Notes: generated by a model from the letters alone, not told the origin. 63,177 nucleotides of DNA from a bacterium (GCA_021829835.1 JAKBPE010000006.1:1-63177), one strand, 5' to 3'. Positions 26,805 through 36,797 are shown, numbered from the stretch's first letter. Numbers and translations are program-made.

Positions 26805-27707
26805 ATGGAAGACGAATATGATTATAATACATTGAGAGAGGTAGGCAGAGTCTCTGCAGAAGCATTGGATTACTCTAGGAAGGTTGTGAAGGAAGGCGCC
26901 AGATTTCTTGAGATTGCTGAAGGCATAGAAGAATTCATAAGAAGCAGGGGAATGGAGCTTGCATTTCCTGTAAACATATCGGTCGACAGCAATGCTGCCC
27001 ATTATACTCCTGAGCCAGATGACAAGGCAGTGCTCTCAGGCAGTGAGACAGTGAAGATAGATTTGGGAGCCAGAAAAGGAGAATACCTTGGAGACTGCGC
27101 AATTACAATAGATCTTTCCGGGGAGAACGCAAAGCTTGTTGAAGCCGCAGATCAGGCGCTTGAAAATGCTATAAGCATGGTCAAGGCAGGCAGGGCAGTC
27201 AATGAGATAGGAAGAGAGATAGCCAATACAGCATCTTCCAAAGGCTTCAATACCATAAGGAATCTTGGAGGCCATGGAATAAGCAGGCTTGACCTGCATG
27301 CGGATATATTCATACCCAATTTTGATAACGGAGATACTACAGTGCTTGAGGAAGATCAGGTCATAGCGATAGAGCCTTTCCTTACAGATGGGGAAGGCTT
27401 TGTTATAGAGGGAGAACATCTCCAGATATTCCAGAAAACCAAAGAAGCCACCACCAGATCGAACGACCTTAGGCCAATTTCTGACTTCATAAGCAACAAT
27501 TATATGACTTATCCTTTTGCCTTGAGATGGCTTAAGAAGGGTCCTGTCAACGATGAATTCAGGATAAGGAGGGCTTTGAATGAGCTTGCAAGGCAGGATG
27601 CAATTGAAGGCTTCCCTGTACTTGTAGAAAGAAAGAAAGGCATGGTTGCACAATCAGAAAAAGAGATGATAGTACAGAAGGAAGGCTGTGAGATAGTGAC
27701 TAAATGA
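26805..27707 (+). CDS. map: Methionine aminopeptidase, type II
   Basis: A 300-residue peptidase that removes the initiator methionine. The five metal ligands are visible: Asp in KIDLGA, Asp in LGDCAI, His in GGHGIS, Glu in AIEPF and Glu in VAQSEKEMIV. The insert between the last two ligands marks the archaeal/eukaryotic type II form. It starts 4 bp after the dehydrogenase. Confidence 0.95.
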   Translation: MEDEYDYNTLREVGRVSAEALDYSRKVVKEGARFLEIAEGIEEFIRSRGMELAFPVNISVDSNAAHYTPEPDDKAVLSGSETVKIDLGARKGEYLGDCAITIDLSGENAKLVEAADQALENAISMVKAGRAVNEIGREIANTASSKGFNTIRNLGGHGISRLDLHADIFIPNFDNGDTTVLEEDQVIAIEPFLTDGEGFVIEGEHLQIFQKTKEATTRSNDLRPISDFISNNYMTYPFALRWLKKGPVNDEFRIRRALNELARQDAIEGFPVLVERKKGMVAQSEKEMIVQKEGCEIVTK

Positions 27708-27757
27708 GCGTCTGCGCCGCGCCTGGAGATCTCAAAAGAAGAAGACTCTCTGGCATT

Positions 27758-28666
27758 TTAGACAATCGTAAGCCAGTCGTTGAAGCCGTCATCGCTGCCT
27801 TCCACTATCTTGGTGAACGCGTCTGAAAGCAGCTTTGTTATAGGCCCCATTCTTCCTGAACCTATCTTCTTTCCGTCTACTTTTATTATAGGAGTAAGCT
27901 CTGCAGCTGTTCCAGTGAAGAAGATCTCTTCTGCAATATAGAGCTCCTCTCTGTGCACATCGCGCTCCTCTATAACTAATCCCTTCTCTTCTGCCAATTT
28001 TATTATAGAATCTCTGGTTATTCCCATGAGTATATCAGATCTCGGAGAAGGCGTTACGAGATTCCCTTTCATTACAAGAAAGATGTTCTCTCCGGGGCCT
28101 TCGGCAACATAGCCGCCCGATGTCAGCATTATAGCTTCATCTGCGCCTACAGCTTTTGCCTCTGAGGAAGCGAGTATCGAGTTGCGGTAATTTCCGCTTG
28201 CCTTTGCGTGTGGGGGCATTATCTCCGAATTGATTCTCTTCCATGAAGAGACCTTGCAGCTTATCCCTTTTGCCTTGTTATCAAAATAGTTGCCGAAAGG
28301 TATTGCGGCTATTGCAACGCTTACCTTCTTGCCTTCTACTGAAAGGCCTATCCTGGAATCGTTGTAATATGCAAAAGGCCGTATATAGCATTGTTGCAGC
28401 CTGTTTTTCTTTACAAGAGTTATGATTGCTTCTGATAGTTCTTCTTCGCTATATCCGAGATCCATCGAGTATATCTTAGCCGTTTCTACAAATCTTCTTA
28501 CATGTTCTTTCAGCCGGAATATGGCTGCCCTGTTTCCATGGGAGTATGCCCTTATTCCTTCAAAGATTCCACTCCCATATTGGAGAGAGTGAGTCAGTAT
28601 ATGCACTTTTGCATTATTAAAATCGATAAATTTTCCATCCTGCCAGATGTACTGTTTTGTTGCCAT
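27758..28666 (-). CDS. ilvE: Branched-chain amino acid aminotransferase
   Basis: A 302-residue class IV PLP enzyme. The N-terminal HILTHSLQYGSGIFEGIRAY, the catalytic Lys region ASGNYRNSILASSEAKA and the C-terminal EIFFTGTAAELTPI are diagnostic of IlvE. It transfers amino groups between branched-chain keto acids and glutamate. Convergent with map; other branched-chain pathway genes are not in the window. Confidence 0.93.
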   Translation of the reverse strand: MATKQYIWQDGKFIDFNNAKVHILTHSLQYGSGIFEGIRAYSHGNRAAIFRLKEHVRRFVETAKIYSMDLGYSEEELSEAIITLVKKNRLQQCYIRPFAYYNDSRIGLSVEGKKVSVAIAAIPFGNYFDNKAKGISCKVSSWKRINSEIMPPHAKASGNYRNSILASSEAKAVGADEAIMLTSGGYVAEGPGENIFLVMKGNLVTPSPRSDILMGITRDSIIKLAEEKGLVIEERDVHREELYIAEEIFFTGTAAELTPIIKVDGKKIGSGRMGPITKLLSDAFTKIVEGSDDGFNDWLTIV

Positions 28667-28851
28667 GATTTTTATAAGGTATAAACTAATTTAAATATAT
28701 GGAAAGGATCCGGACAGAAATCTCAAGACAGACAACAGATTGAATTGGAGACTTTGCGTGATTGCATGGCGTATTTATGGCATACCTTGATTTGCGTGGG
28801 TTTTCTTATATAAGACATTATGAGGGAAGAATTCGGTTACATAGTAAGTGA

Positions 28852-29138
28852 ATGGTTTTCAAGAGATCTGCAGAAACGGCAGAAAGGGAAGTGAAGGTGG
28901 ACTTAAGCGCGGACAGAATAATAACAATAGCCAGTGTGAGATGTGCAGGTAAACCCTATCTGGTCTTTGATATAATCAAGAAGCATGTTGCAGTCCGTAC
29001 CCCTAGAAAAATATCCTCTACGTAAATTTCGACGATGGTAGACTAATAAACCTAACAAGTAGCGACCTTAATAATATGATCAGCGTTTACTTCGAAATCT
29101 CAGAATCCGAGAAAAAAGACATTTTCTTGAGGATGTAA
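28852..29138 (+). pseudogene. Frameshifted small gene of unknown family
   Basis: Frame one (28852-29025) encodes MVFKRSAETAEREVKVDLSA and onwards. The sequence then continues in another frame (KNILYVNFDDGRLINLTSSD and onwards) to a stop at 29136-29138. The two halves abut with a TAG and a frame change between them, so this looks like one broken gene in decaying DNA at the border of the island. Confidence 0.4.
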
Positions 29139-29677
29139 ACAGGAACCATTCGGACAACATTGAACGAATCGTTGTTCACATTGAGGTTGAAGCGCATCTC
29201 GTTGTTGTGGGTATTGTTGTCCGTAAGCACTTCGAGCGACAGTTGCACAATGTTAACCCATCTACTATAATGCCATTTCTGATGACACCACAGCTTTACA
29301 TTTTCAGCATATGCTTACTCAGTATCGCTGTTGAACTTTGTGTCTTACGAGTTTTGAATTATCAGCACCGTAGATGAGTGTGTGATTCCTAGACTTACAT
29401 CCATGAACAAGAGGTTAGCGGTTCATAGTCTTGGCGGCAATGGTTATCCACCTTGACATAAACAGGATATAGTAGTAAGTGTCTTAATGCTTTTATTCCA
29501 TCGTACGAAGGACTTCCTTGAAAACACCAGTTATCTCAGAATCGAGTACACCTTCGGCTTTGGCGACTGCAGTTCTGAACTTTTCCTTTAGACCGACATA
29601 ATTGATTTCTCCTCCTAGCACCTGACGCCGCAACAAGTCAGATAATGTTGCGGCGTGATGTATAAACAGGTGTAAAC
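29139..29677. other. Decayed non-coding stretch
   Basis: Both strands carry short open pieces interrupted by stops, for example a minus-strand piece ending at about 29088 and one at 29493-29690. I see no intact gene. Composition and position next to an IS110 fragment suggest eroded mobile DNA. Confidence 0.4.
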
Positions 29678-29791
29678 ATTGAAATAACAATAGATCTGGG
29701 AAAACGGAAGAGTTACGTTGTCATGGAAGACAACGGTAAGATAGTTAAGAAAGGATACACGGAGACGACAGAAGATGGAAGGGTACTGTAA
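29678..29791 (+). pseudogene. IS110-family transposase, N-terminal remnant
   Basis: 37 residues containing IEITIDLGKRKSYVV and DNGKIVKKGYTETTEDG, the first Asp strand and following hairpin of the IS110 (DEDD) transposase. It lacks a proper start codon and stops after the first motif; the rest of the enzyme is missing. Confidence 0.6.
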
Positions 29792-29814
29792 AACCCTAAA
29801 CTGTTACGAAATAG

Positions 29815-30762
29815 TCACCAATTATGAATTTGTTCTGATAAACGCATATCAAACTTGTCTTTTTTATTTTGCATAAAAATAATAAGATTATTAATCTGTC
29901 TATTGCTCCAAGTAGGATTCTCCCCATATATTGCCCATAATGTATTTTTAAATACTCCAAAGCTAAATGCTTCATATAAATAACGTATTTCTAAGTTACT
30001 AAGAGGTCTTTCGGAATTATAACCATCTAGGATCTTTCCAAGCACTTTGTAATTCAATGTTCTATCTATCGCAATTGTCATTGTGGTACCCAAATCATTT
30101 AGCATATAATCCTTACTTATTATGTCCCAATCCAATATTTTATGCAGTTTATTTCCGTCAAATATTAAGTGACGTTTTAAAAATTCAACATGACATATTG
30201 ATTTTGGCATATCTGCTGGCAATTTTGTATCTGCCATGCGTTCATGTATAAAATCAAGCGCTTTTTGTATCTCTTTTGGTATATTTGTTGTTTTAGAATA
30301 TCTCTCAATTAACAGATGATTAAAATAGTCATAATTTACATAGACGTCTTCGTATGGGTAACTAAAGCCCAAGATATGTAATTTAGCCAGATACTTCCCT
30401 ATTTCCAATGCCCGCGCCGAAGTTATTTTCCATTCCTTATTTGAATTTGCTATATATTCAAACATTCCAAAAACATGATTATGATACCGAAGTGAAGCTT
30501 CCCCTAAACTGGTATCAAAAAGTCGAACAGAAGGATAGTTATGTCTTAATAAGAATTTAAGGAAAATAAAACTTTCATTTAAGTACCTTCCCTCCTGATA
30601 TTGCTTAAGAAAATATCTACCTGTTGTGGTTTTTATCTGATAGTGTACAGGTGCTGCACCTCTTTTCAGTTCCTTAACGTCCTCTAAGTTGCCTATATTA
30701 TAACTTCTCAAGATGTTTCTAATATCCTCATTTTTAAGAGCCAGTCCTTTTGTTTCTGACAT
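29815..30762 (-). CDS. APH/homoserine-kinase-II-fold protein with altered catalytic loop
   Basis: About 315 residues from ATG 30762 (the frame is open to 30846 but would overlap the upstream gene). The N-lobe has YQIKTTTGRYFLKQYQ with the ATP-binding Lys. The expected catalytic loop (H-x-D...N) reads CHVEFLKRHLIFDG, so Asp is Glu and Asn is His. The metal-binding ILDWD is intact. Either a pseudokinase or a kinase with modified chemistry. Last gene of the six-gene operon. Confidence 0.7.
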   Translation of the reverse strand: MSETKGLALKNEDIRNILRSYNIGNLEDVKELKRGAAPVHYQIKTTTGRYFLKQYQEGRYLNESFIFLKFLLRHNYPSVRLFDTSLGEASLRYHNHVFGMFEYIANSNKEWKITSARALEIGKYLAKLHILGFSYPYEDVYVNYDYFNHLLIERYSKTTNIPKEIQKALDFIHERMADTKLPADMPKSICHVEFLKRHLIFDGNKLHKILDWDIISKDYMLNDLGTTMTIAIDRTLNYKVLGKILDGYNSERPLSNLEIRYLYEAFSFGVFKNTLWAIYGENPTWSNRQINNLIIFMQNKKDKFDMRLSEQIHNW

Positions 30763-30793
30763 AATACCACATTTAAATGAACTTGCTTTTTTA

Positions 30794-31558
30794 TTAAAGT
30801 ACAGGCAATTTAGATGACAGGATATATTCTGGTATTTTAACACCATTTTCTGTTGCCAATTCAGTTGTGTTCTTTATGAGTTCAGTTACAGCATTGGCTA
30901 TTTCAGTAGAGTCCCCACTTTCCCATATTATTGTACTTAATTTAATGTAATCTTTTGGAATTTTCTTATATTTTGCAATAAACTTGAAATTGGGAGAACC
31001 ATAACCTCCACCGGATAATAATCCCTTATTTAAAAATGCTACTACCTCATCTAGCGAGTTGGCGGCTAATGTAGCCCCGCTTCGGGTACCTGCCAGATCT
31101 TTTAATTTTACACTTCTTCTAATTCCACTGATGCACGATGCGGCAGCTACAAGTTGTTCGGCCGCAGCAAGTTTAAACGCAGTATTCTTAATCTTCTTTA
31201 TTTTCTTTTTATATTGGCCGACTAAATCGAATTTTTCATATAAAGATAGACTGTTTATTATACGAAAAACCCTATGGGGCCATTTTTGGTTGGGATTCAG
31301 AATAATTTTATCAATTTCGGCTAGGGTATAGTAACCTATACTAACTGCTATTCCCTTGAACATAAAATGAGTCCAGCCTAGACCGGATTTATGGTTTTTA
31401 TCATTTATTACTACATAAGCATCTATGTCAGAATCATCTTTGTCTTCATTTCTATATGTGGAACCAGTGATACCAAAATAAATAAGATTCTCCTTATATT
31501 TGGCAAGCAGACTTTTAACATACATCTTTCCAAATTCTATTCGTTCTTTGTGTTCCAT
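30794..31558 (-). CDS. Nucleotidyltransferase of the kanamycin/lincosamide-transferase type
   Basis: A 254-residue protein with the minimal nucleotidyltransferase motif ITGSTYRNEDKDDSDIDAYVV (GS...D-x-D) at residues 30-50. A helical C-terminal domain follows, as in aminoglycoside nucleotidyltransferases and their HEPN-like partners. It lies 31 bp upstream of the APH-like gene. By family it would transfer a nucleotide to a hydroxyl; the acceptor is unknown. Confidence 0.7.
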   Translation of the reverse strand: MEHKERIEFGKMYVKSLLAKYKENLIYFGITGSTYRNEDKDDSDIDAYVVINDKNHKSGLGWTHFMFKGIAVSIGYYTLAEIDKIILNPNQKWPHRVFRIINSLSLYEKFDLVGQYKKKIKKIKNTAFKLAAAEQLVAAASCISGIRRSVKLKDLAGTRSGATLAANSLDEVVAFLNKGLLSGGGYGSPNFKFIAKYKKIPKDYIKLSTIIWESGDSTEIANAVTELIKNTTELATENGVKIPEYILSSKLPVL

Positions 31559-31581
31559 ATGACCACTTTATAATTCCATGT

Positions 31582-32781
31582 TTATCTTTTAAACAGTATG
31601 TATGTTTTGTTTTCATGATATTTAGCTATTATAAATCCATATATAGAAGCTATAATCCCAAGCGACTGGATAATTGATGCCACAAGCCAAAAAAGGATGC
31701 AATAAGATATTCCATATTTTCGTGCATCTGATAACGTCAACAAAATAATAGTAATTACTAGATAAACCATTACATAAGCCATAAAAAACTTCAAGCCTAA
31801 AAGAAATCCTATGACAGATAAGATAAACCCAATAAAAATTGCGACTGGTAAGATATTCCACACAAGTATCAACCCTATGGTACCTATTACTATGCTCTTT
31901 TTTGCTTTCGTTAGCACTTCTAATTCTACTGATATTAGACCTAGAGAACCCATAAACCATCTTGCATGTTGTAGTATCCATCCACTAAACGTGCTTTTTT
32001 CTAGTTCAGTACCTATTTTTTTTGGAATGAAATACGGTTCAGTATCATCATGCGCGTAAAGGTTCATTGTTAATCCGAGATCGTGCATAACAAAATCGTT
32101 TTTCATTAAAGATTTTAACTCCGCTTTTATGAATCTTGTCCTATAAACCGCAAAGGCTCCAGGTATATATGAACCGAGCCCTAATGCTTCTCTACCTTTT
32201 AGTGTTATATTCTGTCTAAATATTTTTGCTATGGCCGTAAATTTCCCGGCTTTTGTATTCTTTATCTTCGGATAAAGCAATCCAAATGCAACATTCTTGT
32301 GTGTCTTTTCCAATCCATCAAGCATCCTAACTAAATAGTCTTCTTTTATTTCTGTATCTGATGCCAAAATACAAGTGTATTTTGTATCTAGTTCCCTCAA
32401 ACCGAGCATATATGCTTCATTTTGTGAAGATTTTCCCTTTTGAATAATGATTTTTAAGCTATGAAATTTTTTACCGTAAGTCGTTATCATATTAATTTGT
32501 CTTGGGTTTGGCGATTTTATTACTGTTATAAGATTTATAATAACAGAATTCTGTTTTAGAAGGGCAGTAAGCGTCGCTTTTATCATGTCTGTGTTCTCAT
32601 TATAAATAGGTATAATCACACTTACTTCTAGTGACTTTGAAATAGTTGTCTTTTGCGTATTTGGACGTTTTTTAGAATAGCCTATTCTAAAAACAAAAAG
32701 ATATAAGATACTAGTTATATAGATCGTTAGGAGTAATGCTGATAAAAGTTCGTACGCACCATACCAATATTGGATACCCAT
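31582..32781 (-). CDS. Processive family 2 glycosyltransferase, membrane-bound
   Basis: A 399-residue protein: one N-terminal helix, a GT-A domain (VSVIIPIYNENTDMI; ILASDTEIKED with the D-x-D equivalent; FVMHDLGLTMN), then QHARW, the Q-x-x-R-W motif of processive synthases such as cellulose and hyaluronan synthase, and several C-terminal helices. It would polymerise or export a polysaccharide at the cytoplasmic membrane. Middle of the six-gene operon. Confidence 0.85.
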   Translation of the reverse strand: MGIQYWYGAYELLSALLLTIYITSILYLFVFRIGYSKKRPNTQKTTISKSLEVSVIIPIYNENTDMIKATLTALLKQNSVIINLITVIKSPNPRQINMITTYGKKFHSLKIIIQKGKSSQNEAYMLGLRELDTKYTCILASDTEIKEDYLVRMLDGLEKTHKNVAFGLLYPKIKNTKAGKFTAIAKIFRQNITLKGREALGLGSYIPGAFAVYRTRFIKAELKSLMKNDFVMHDLGLTMNLYAHDDTEPYFIPKKIGTELEKSTFSGWILQHARWFMGSLGLISVELEVLTKAKKSIVIGTIGLILVWNILPVAIFIGFILSVIGFLLGLKFFMAYVMVYLVITIILLTLSDARKYGISYCILFWLVASIIQSLGIIASIYGFIIAKYHENKTYILFKR

Positions 32782-32798
32782 AATATGTACCGCAGTTA

Positions 32799-33812
32799 TT
32801 ATGCTTTAGTCTTAGAACTCTCCTCTAACAAAGCTTTATACACATAATCGTACATTCTTTTCATCCCTTCTTCTAATGTGATATTTGGTTCCCAATTTAA
32901 TTTATTTTTTGCTAGTTCCCTATCTGCACTTCTGCAATTAACACCACGTGGCATATTTAAGTTATACCATCTACCAAGATTTTTACCACTCAATCTAATT
33001 GCAATATCTGCTACTTCATCAATACTATTAACTTCTTTTGTACCAAGATTAAATGGGTGATGGTAATCACTTTCCATTATCTTAACAATTCCATCGATAC
33101 AATCATCGATATAAAGGAATGTACGTTGTTGTTTCCCATTCCCCCATATCTCTATTTTGTCTCCATTTTTAGCCTCAATACATTTACGTATTAGAGCTGC
33201 AGGGGCTTTTCCACGTTGTGCAGTATAATCACAACCAGGACCATAGACACTATGAAACCTAGCTACACGTGTCTTAAGTCCCCTGTCTAACGCATATGCT
33301 TCTAAAACCTTTTCCGTAAATAACTTTTCCCAACCATAATATGCCTCCGGATTTGCAGGGAGGACATCACTTTCCTTTAAAGGTGGACTGTTTAATTCCT
33401 CTTGCAGTGTATATGGATAAACACACGCACTAGATGAAAAAAATAATCTTTCTACGTTATAGAAAGAAGAGGCCCATATAATATTAAGGTTTATTAACGC
33501 ATTATTGTCAATTAGATCTGCCCTGTGATTAGTAATCCAAAACATGCCCCCAATATCTGCTGCAAGGTTAAATACGTATTGTGGGCTTTCGTCTTCAAAC
33601 AATTTTTTACATACATTACGATTTGTTAAATCATAATTTGAATACTGATAAGGAATAATGTTGCTTTGTACCCATTGCTTTAGCGGCTTAATATCTGTGG
33701 CAATTACTGTATTATTTCTTGCAAGGCGTCGAACCAGATGCCCACCAATAAAACCACCTGCTCCCGTAACTAGTATCTTTTTTCCCTGAATTTCATTTAT
33801 TTGGATAGTCAT
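32799..33812 (-). CDS. GDP-mannose 3,5-epimerase-like extended SDR
   Basis: A 337-residue nucleotide-sugar enzyme. NAD-binding VTGAGGFIGGHLVRRL, then NLAADIGGM, FFSSSACVYP, YGWEKL (the catalytic YxxxK) and RFHSVYGP. The order and wording of these segments closely follow plant GDP-mannose 3,5-epimerase, including LAAD(I/M)GGM, SSACVYP and EKAPAA-like GKAPAA. It supplies an epimerised nucleotide sugar, plausibly to the adjacent glycosyltransferase. Confidence 0.8.
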   Translation of the reverse strand: MTIQINEIQGKKILVTGAGGFIGGHLVRRLARNNTVIATDIKPLKQWVQSNIIPYQYSNYDLTNRNVCKKLFEDESPQYVFNLAADIGGMFWITNHRADLIDNNALINLNIIWASSFYNVERLFFSSSACVYPYTLQEELNSPPLKESDVLPANPEAYYGWEKLFTEKVLEAYALDRGLKTRVARFHSVYGPGCDYTAQRGKAPAALIRKCIEAKNGDKIEIWGNGKQQRTFLYIDDCIDGIVKIMESDYHHPFNLGTKEVNSIDEVADIAIRLSGKNLGRWYNLNMPRGVNCRSADRELAKNKLNWEPNITLEEGMKRMYDYVYKALLEESSKTKA

Positions 33813-33849
33813 TTCCGCGCCTCTTTAAACAAATATCAATAATCTAGTT

Positions 33850-34383
33850 TTATTGCAGATGATTTATTACATCTGTTATTTTGTATATCCTGTGTTTAGC
33901 TTTCCTTATCTGCCAGGCCCTTGAGTTTTGATACGGTGAATTTACTAAAAGCGCAGATATGCCCATTTTCTTAACAAATTTATAATCCTGCCAATATCCG
34001 TCTCCTACCATTAGCGCATCCTTTTTCTTAACTTTTTGCTTCTTTAGAATCTTTGTAATAGTCTTTGCCTTCGCACTACCATCGACCATATTAACTACAC
34101 AACATTCATATATTAAAGTCTCGAGTCCAAAATGTTTTACTGTCTTTTTCAGTTGGAGCATAGACTTATATAATGGATATGTAACCGCAGATACAATAAT
34201 GCATTTTATACCCATTTTATTGAGGCGTTTCAATGTTGCCTTCGCGCCAACTGACATAATAAGATGTTTATTAACATTCTTTCTTGTTCGTTCATTTTTG
34301 TAGACCCATCCAGGATCAATATCATTTTTTGTATTAGGGTACCATAACGTACCTGTTGCATCAAAAAACACTATTTTCTTCAT
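33850..34383 (-). CDS. HAD-superfamily phosphatase
   Basis: A 177-residue HAD protein with motif I FFDATGTLW (nucleophile Asp; D-x-T-G-T variant), motif II CIIVSAVT, and motif IV LMVGDGYWQD, so the active site is intact. No large cap domain. The ATG overlaps the radical SAM stop codon (ATGA, 34380-34383), implying translational coupling and a shared pathway. Confidence 0.8.
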   Translation of the reverse strand: MKKIVFFDATGTLWYPNTKNDIDPGWVYKNERTRKNVNKHLIMSVGAKATLKRLNKMGIKCIIVSAVTYPLYKSMLQLKKTVKHFGLETLIYECCVVNMVDGSAKAKTITKILKKQKVKKKDALMVGDGYWQDYKFVKKMGISALLVNSPYQNSRAWQIRKAKHRIYKITDVINHLQ

Positions 34384-36197
34384 AAAATCCTTCTCAGATC
34401 ATAATTTTGTCCAGGTATAATATATCTGTTTTTGTTTATCTCCGTCTTAAAATCTAAACGTTCTATTCCTTTAAAAGGTATAACATATTTATCAATTATG
34501 CCCTTATTTGTATCTGTACGTTTATACAGATTCTGTGCTTCTACGAGAAGAACTGGCGAACTGTTCAAGTGCATGGGTGCAATTCTCCATATTTTTCCTT
34601 CCTCTGCAAAGAAACTGTTCCTTCCGTATCTACTTTCATGTTCAGACGTAACTACCATTTCAGGTTTAGACGCCAACAATTTATATTCGAAGAATGCCCT
34701 ACCTAGGTTCCTAATACTACCTGCGTTAATAGTGAAGTACGGATTAAAGAAGTATCTTGCTTCATACCCTGCCGTACGTAATGCTATTACATATCCTTCA
34801 ACAAGAGGTAAAATTTCTGTTTTAATGTAGTTTGATGCGGTCACATCAAACTTATTCCGATATTCCGCTTCTTTTCTAAGAAGAATTACAACTTTATCTA
34901 CATCTGAAAAACTAGCTTGTTCAAATAGTTCCATCTTTTTGATATTTTTTTGTTTTTTATATGCCAATAGTATGTTCAAAAAATATCTTTCCGAATCTAT
35001 GTATCCTGAACAAGGCCTCCTTTCTGTCTTCGGATAGAAATGTTTTGCAAATAGTCCGTCTTCGTCCATTATTGGATTAGCACTATAATAAATCCCATCA
35101 TAATTTTCAAACATGAAGAGATTAATCTCTTTTATTTCAAATTCCTTCTCCATTTTCTTGCCAAAGTCAAAGTTAGAATCTATTAATTTTTTAGTAATAT
35201 CTAACCAAACGTTTCCATCCGATATAGAATCAGAAATAAACATAAAATACCTTCTTGATTTACCATCAATTTTAATTGAATGTCTTGTTTTACCATCTAT
35301 TACTGATTTTGTAAATGGACTATGATCCGAAATACTTATTAATAAATAAGGACCTACATGAATTACGTGTTTTTTTGATATGATCCTTTCTATTAGTTCA
35401 ACATTCCCGCAAATTAATGATCGGAATCTAAATTCCAGTGAAGCTTCGGAGCCGTTATTTAAAAGATAGTTAACCATAGGCTTGTATGTCTTTAATGTGT
35501 TAGCGAGATCTTCAATAAAATTCGCTCTTGAAGCTATCTTATTATTTTCTGTAATCCAACCGAAGGTATAAGGTGTAAAAGAAAAGCGTAAGGCTTCAAT
35601 ATGGTTTAAATGTGATCTGTTAAGATTCTCATTCATTTTCTGAAGTTCTTCATTTGCCCTACTGTATCCTACTGTTGTTATTCGCGTTTTTACGCCTAAG
35701 TCCTCAAATGCAAATTTTACGTATTGATCCAGGAAGGGATAAGAAGTTACATCATTATCCTCATATGGGTAAATTGCTCCTACTCTCCGTTTTTTTGAGC
35801 CATAACCAACAAGCCCTACTTTCGGCATTTTGAATTCATCAGACAAAACTCCATCCTCAGATAAGCTGTCATCAAGTTCAGCAATTTGTAGTGCTACAAA
35901 CTTTACTCCGGCGAATAAGTTTGCTAACGCGTTTTTATTGAGTCTAAAAACGATTTTACCTGCACTTACTCCACAAAAACTACATTGGTTAAAACAACCA
36001 CTTTCCACTTGCAGTTCTCTTAAATTTATTATTATCTCTTTAGGTAAGTTTTTAAGGTCTTTTATGAACTGATCCCTAATTATGCGATCATCCTCTGAAA
36101 CATTGTCAACCGTCCCTTCAGATTTTAGTGCAATATTATACATATGTGTACCTATGTTTCGGAACTCATTTAAGGCTTGTTGTATAAATAGGCACAT
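34380..36197 (-). CDS. Radical SAM enzyme, uncharacterised large subfamily
   Basis: About 605 residues from ATG 36197 (the frame opens at 36227 with a GTG). The cluster motif ESGCFNQCSFCGVSAG gives C-x3-C-x2-C at residues 68, 72 and 75, so a 4Fe-4S radical SAM core is expected. About 350 further residues follow that I cannot assign; they include a possible accessory Cys (RRPCSGY). First gene of the operon with HAD, epimerase and glycosyltransferase, so a sugar-derived substrate is the leading guess. Confidence 0.75.
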   Translation of the reverse strand: MCLFIQQALNEFRNIGTHMYNIALKSEGTVDNVSEDDRIIRDQFIKDLKNLPKEIIINLRELQVESGCFNQCSFCGVSAGKIVFRLNKNALANLFAGVKFVALQIAELDDSLSEDGVLSDEFKMPKVGLVGYGSKKRRVGAIYPYEDNDVTSYPFLDQYVKFAFEDLGVKTRITTVGYSRANEELQKMNENLNRSHLNHIEALRFSFTPYTFGWITENNKIASRANFIEDLANTLKTYKPMVNYLLNNGSEASLEFRFRSLICGNVELIERIISKKHVIHVGPYLLISISDHSPFTKSVIDGKTRHSIKIDGKSRRYFMFISDSISDGNVWLDITKKLIDSNFDFGKKMEKEFEIKEINLFMFENYDGIYYSANPIMDEDGLFAKHFYPKTERRPCSGYIDSERYFLNILLAYKKQKNIKKMELFEQASFSDVDKVVILLRKEAEYRNKFDVTASNYIKTEILPLVEGYVIALRTAGYEARYFFNPYFTINAGSIRNLGRAFFEYKLLASKPEMVVTSEHESRYGRNSFFAEEGKIWRIAPMHLNSSPVLLVEAQNLYKRTDTNKGIIDKYVIPFKGIERLDFKTEINKNRYIIPGQNYDLRRIL

Positions 36198-36293
36198 AAC
36201 AGTATAGATCGAATTTGCTGACGACACTTCTCCGGAATTCGTTATTCGAGATTATCTGGAATTTGCTTTTCCTATCGCGGAGTTTGTACTCGA

Positions 36294-36797
36294 TTAGTCA
36301 GATGTTTGCGCTTTCCGACGATAAACCACCCCAGGTTTTATCGATTTTTTCCGCTGTGCAAGATGTTCTACCACTCGCATCAAGAGCAGCACAAGGTGGC
36401 TGATAAAGACATCGACAATCACATGATCCGTCAGCCTTTTGTATATAGGCCACATACTGCCGCACTGCTTCATGTCCCTGAATCCCTTCTCTATCTTGTC
36501 CTTTGAAAAGTAAAGGCTGAAGGCGTCTTTGGGTTTTATGTCTTTGTTTGTCATCAGGCAGAATTTTCCGTAGTCACGTTAAGCCTTGTTGATTTGGATC
36601 TGATTTAGCCGCCAGTGGATTTTCCTGCCTTCTTGCTCTATCACAAAATACTTCTTCAGCCCTCCGACTATCTTTTCCGTTGACTTTAACGTCAACCCGA
36701 GAGCCTGTGCCTTGAGCCTTTTCACTACGTTTTCTATTGCAAGATTTCTGCGCCCTCTCTGCTCTTCAGCCACTTTCTGCGAGTAGTACAGAATCAC
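36294..36797 (-). pseudogene. IS1634/IS4-type DDE transposase, C-terminal remnant with in-frame stop
   Basis: One minus-strand frame carries LKSTEKIVGGLKKYFVIEQEG, then a TAA at 36579-36581. It continues in the same frame with CLMTNKDIKPKDAF and IEKGFRDMKQCGSMWPIYKR, the conserved C-terminal part of IS4-superfamily transposases. The N-terminal half is missing. It marks the right border of the radical-SAM island. Confidence 0.7.

Noticed and set aside
29493-29690. 65-codon minus ORF near the IS110 fragment
   Set aside because: No start with a ribosome binding site, lies in decayed DNA and overlaps the IS110 remnant on the other strand.
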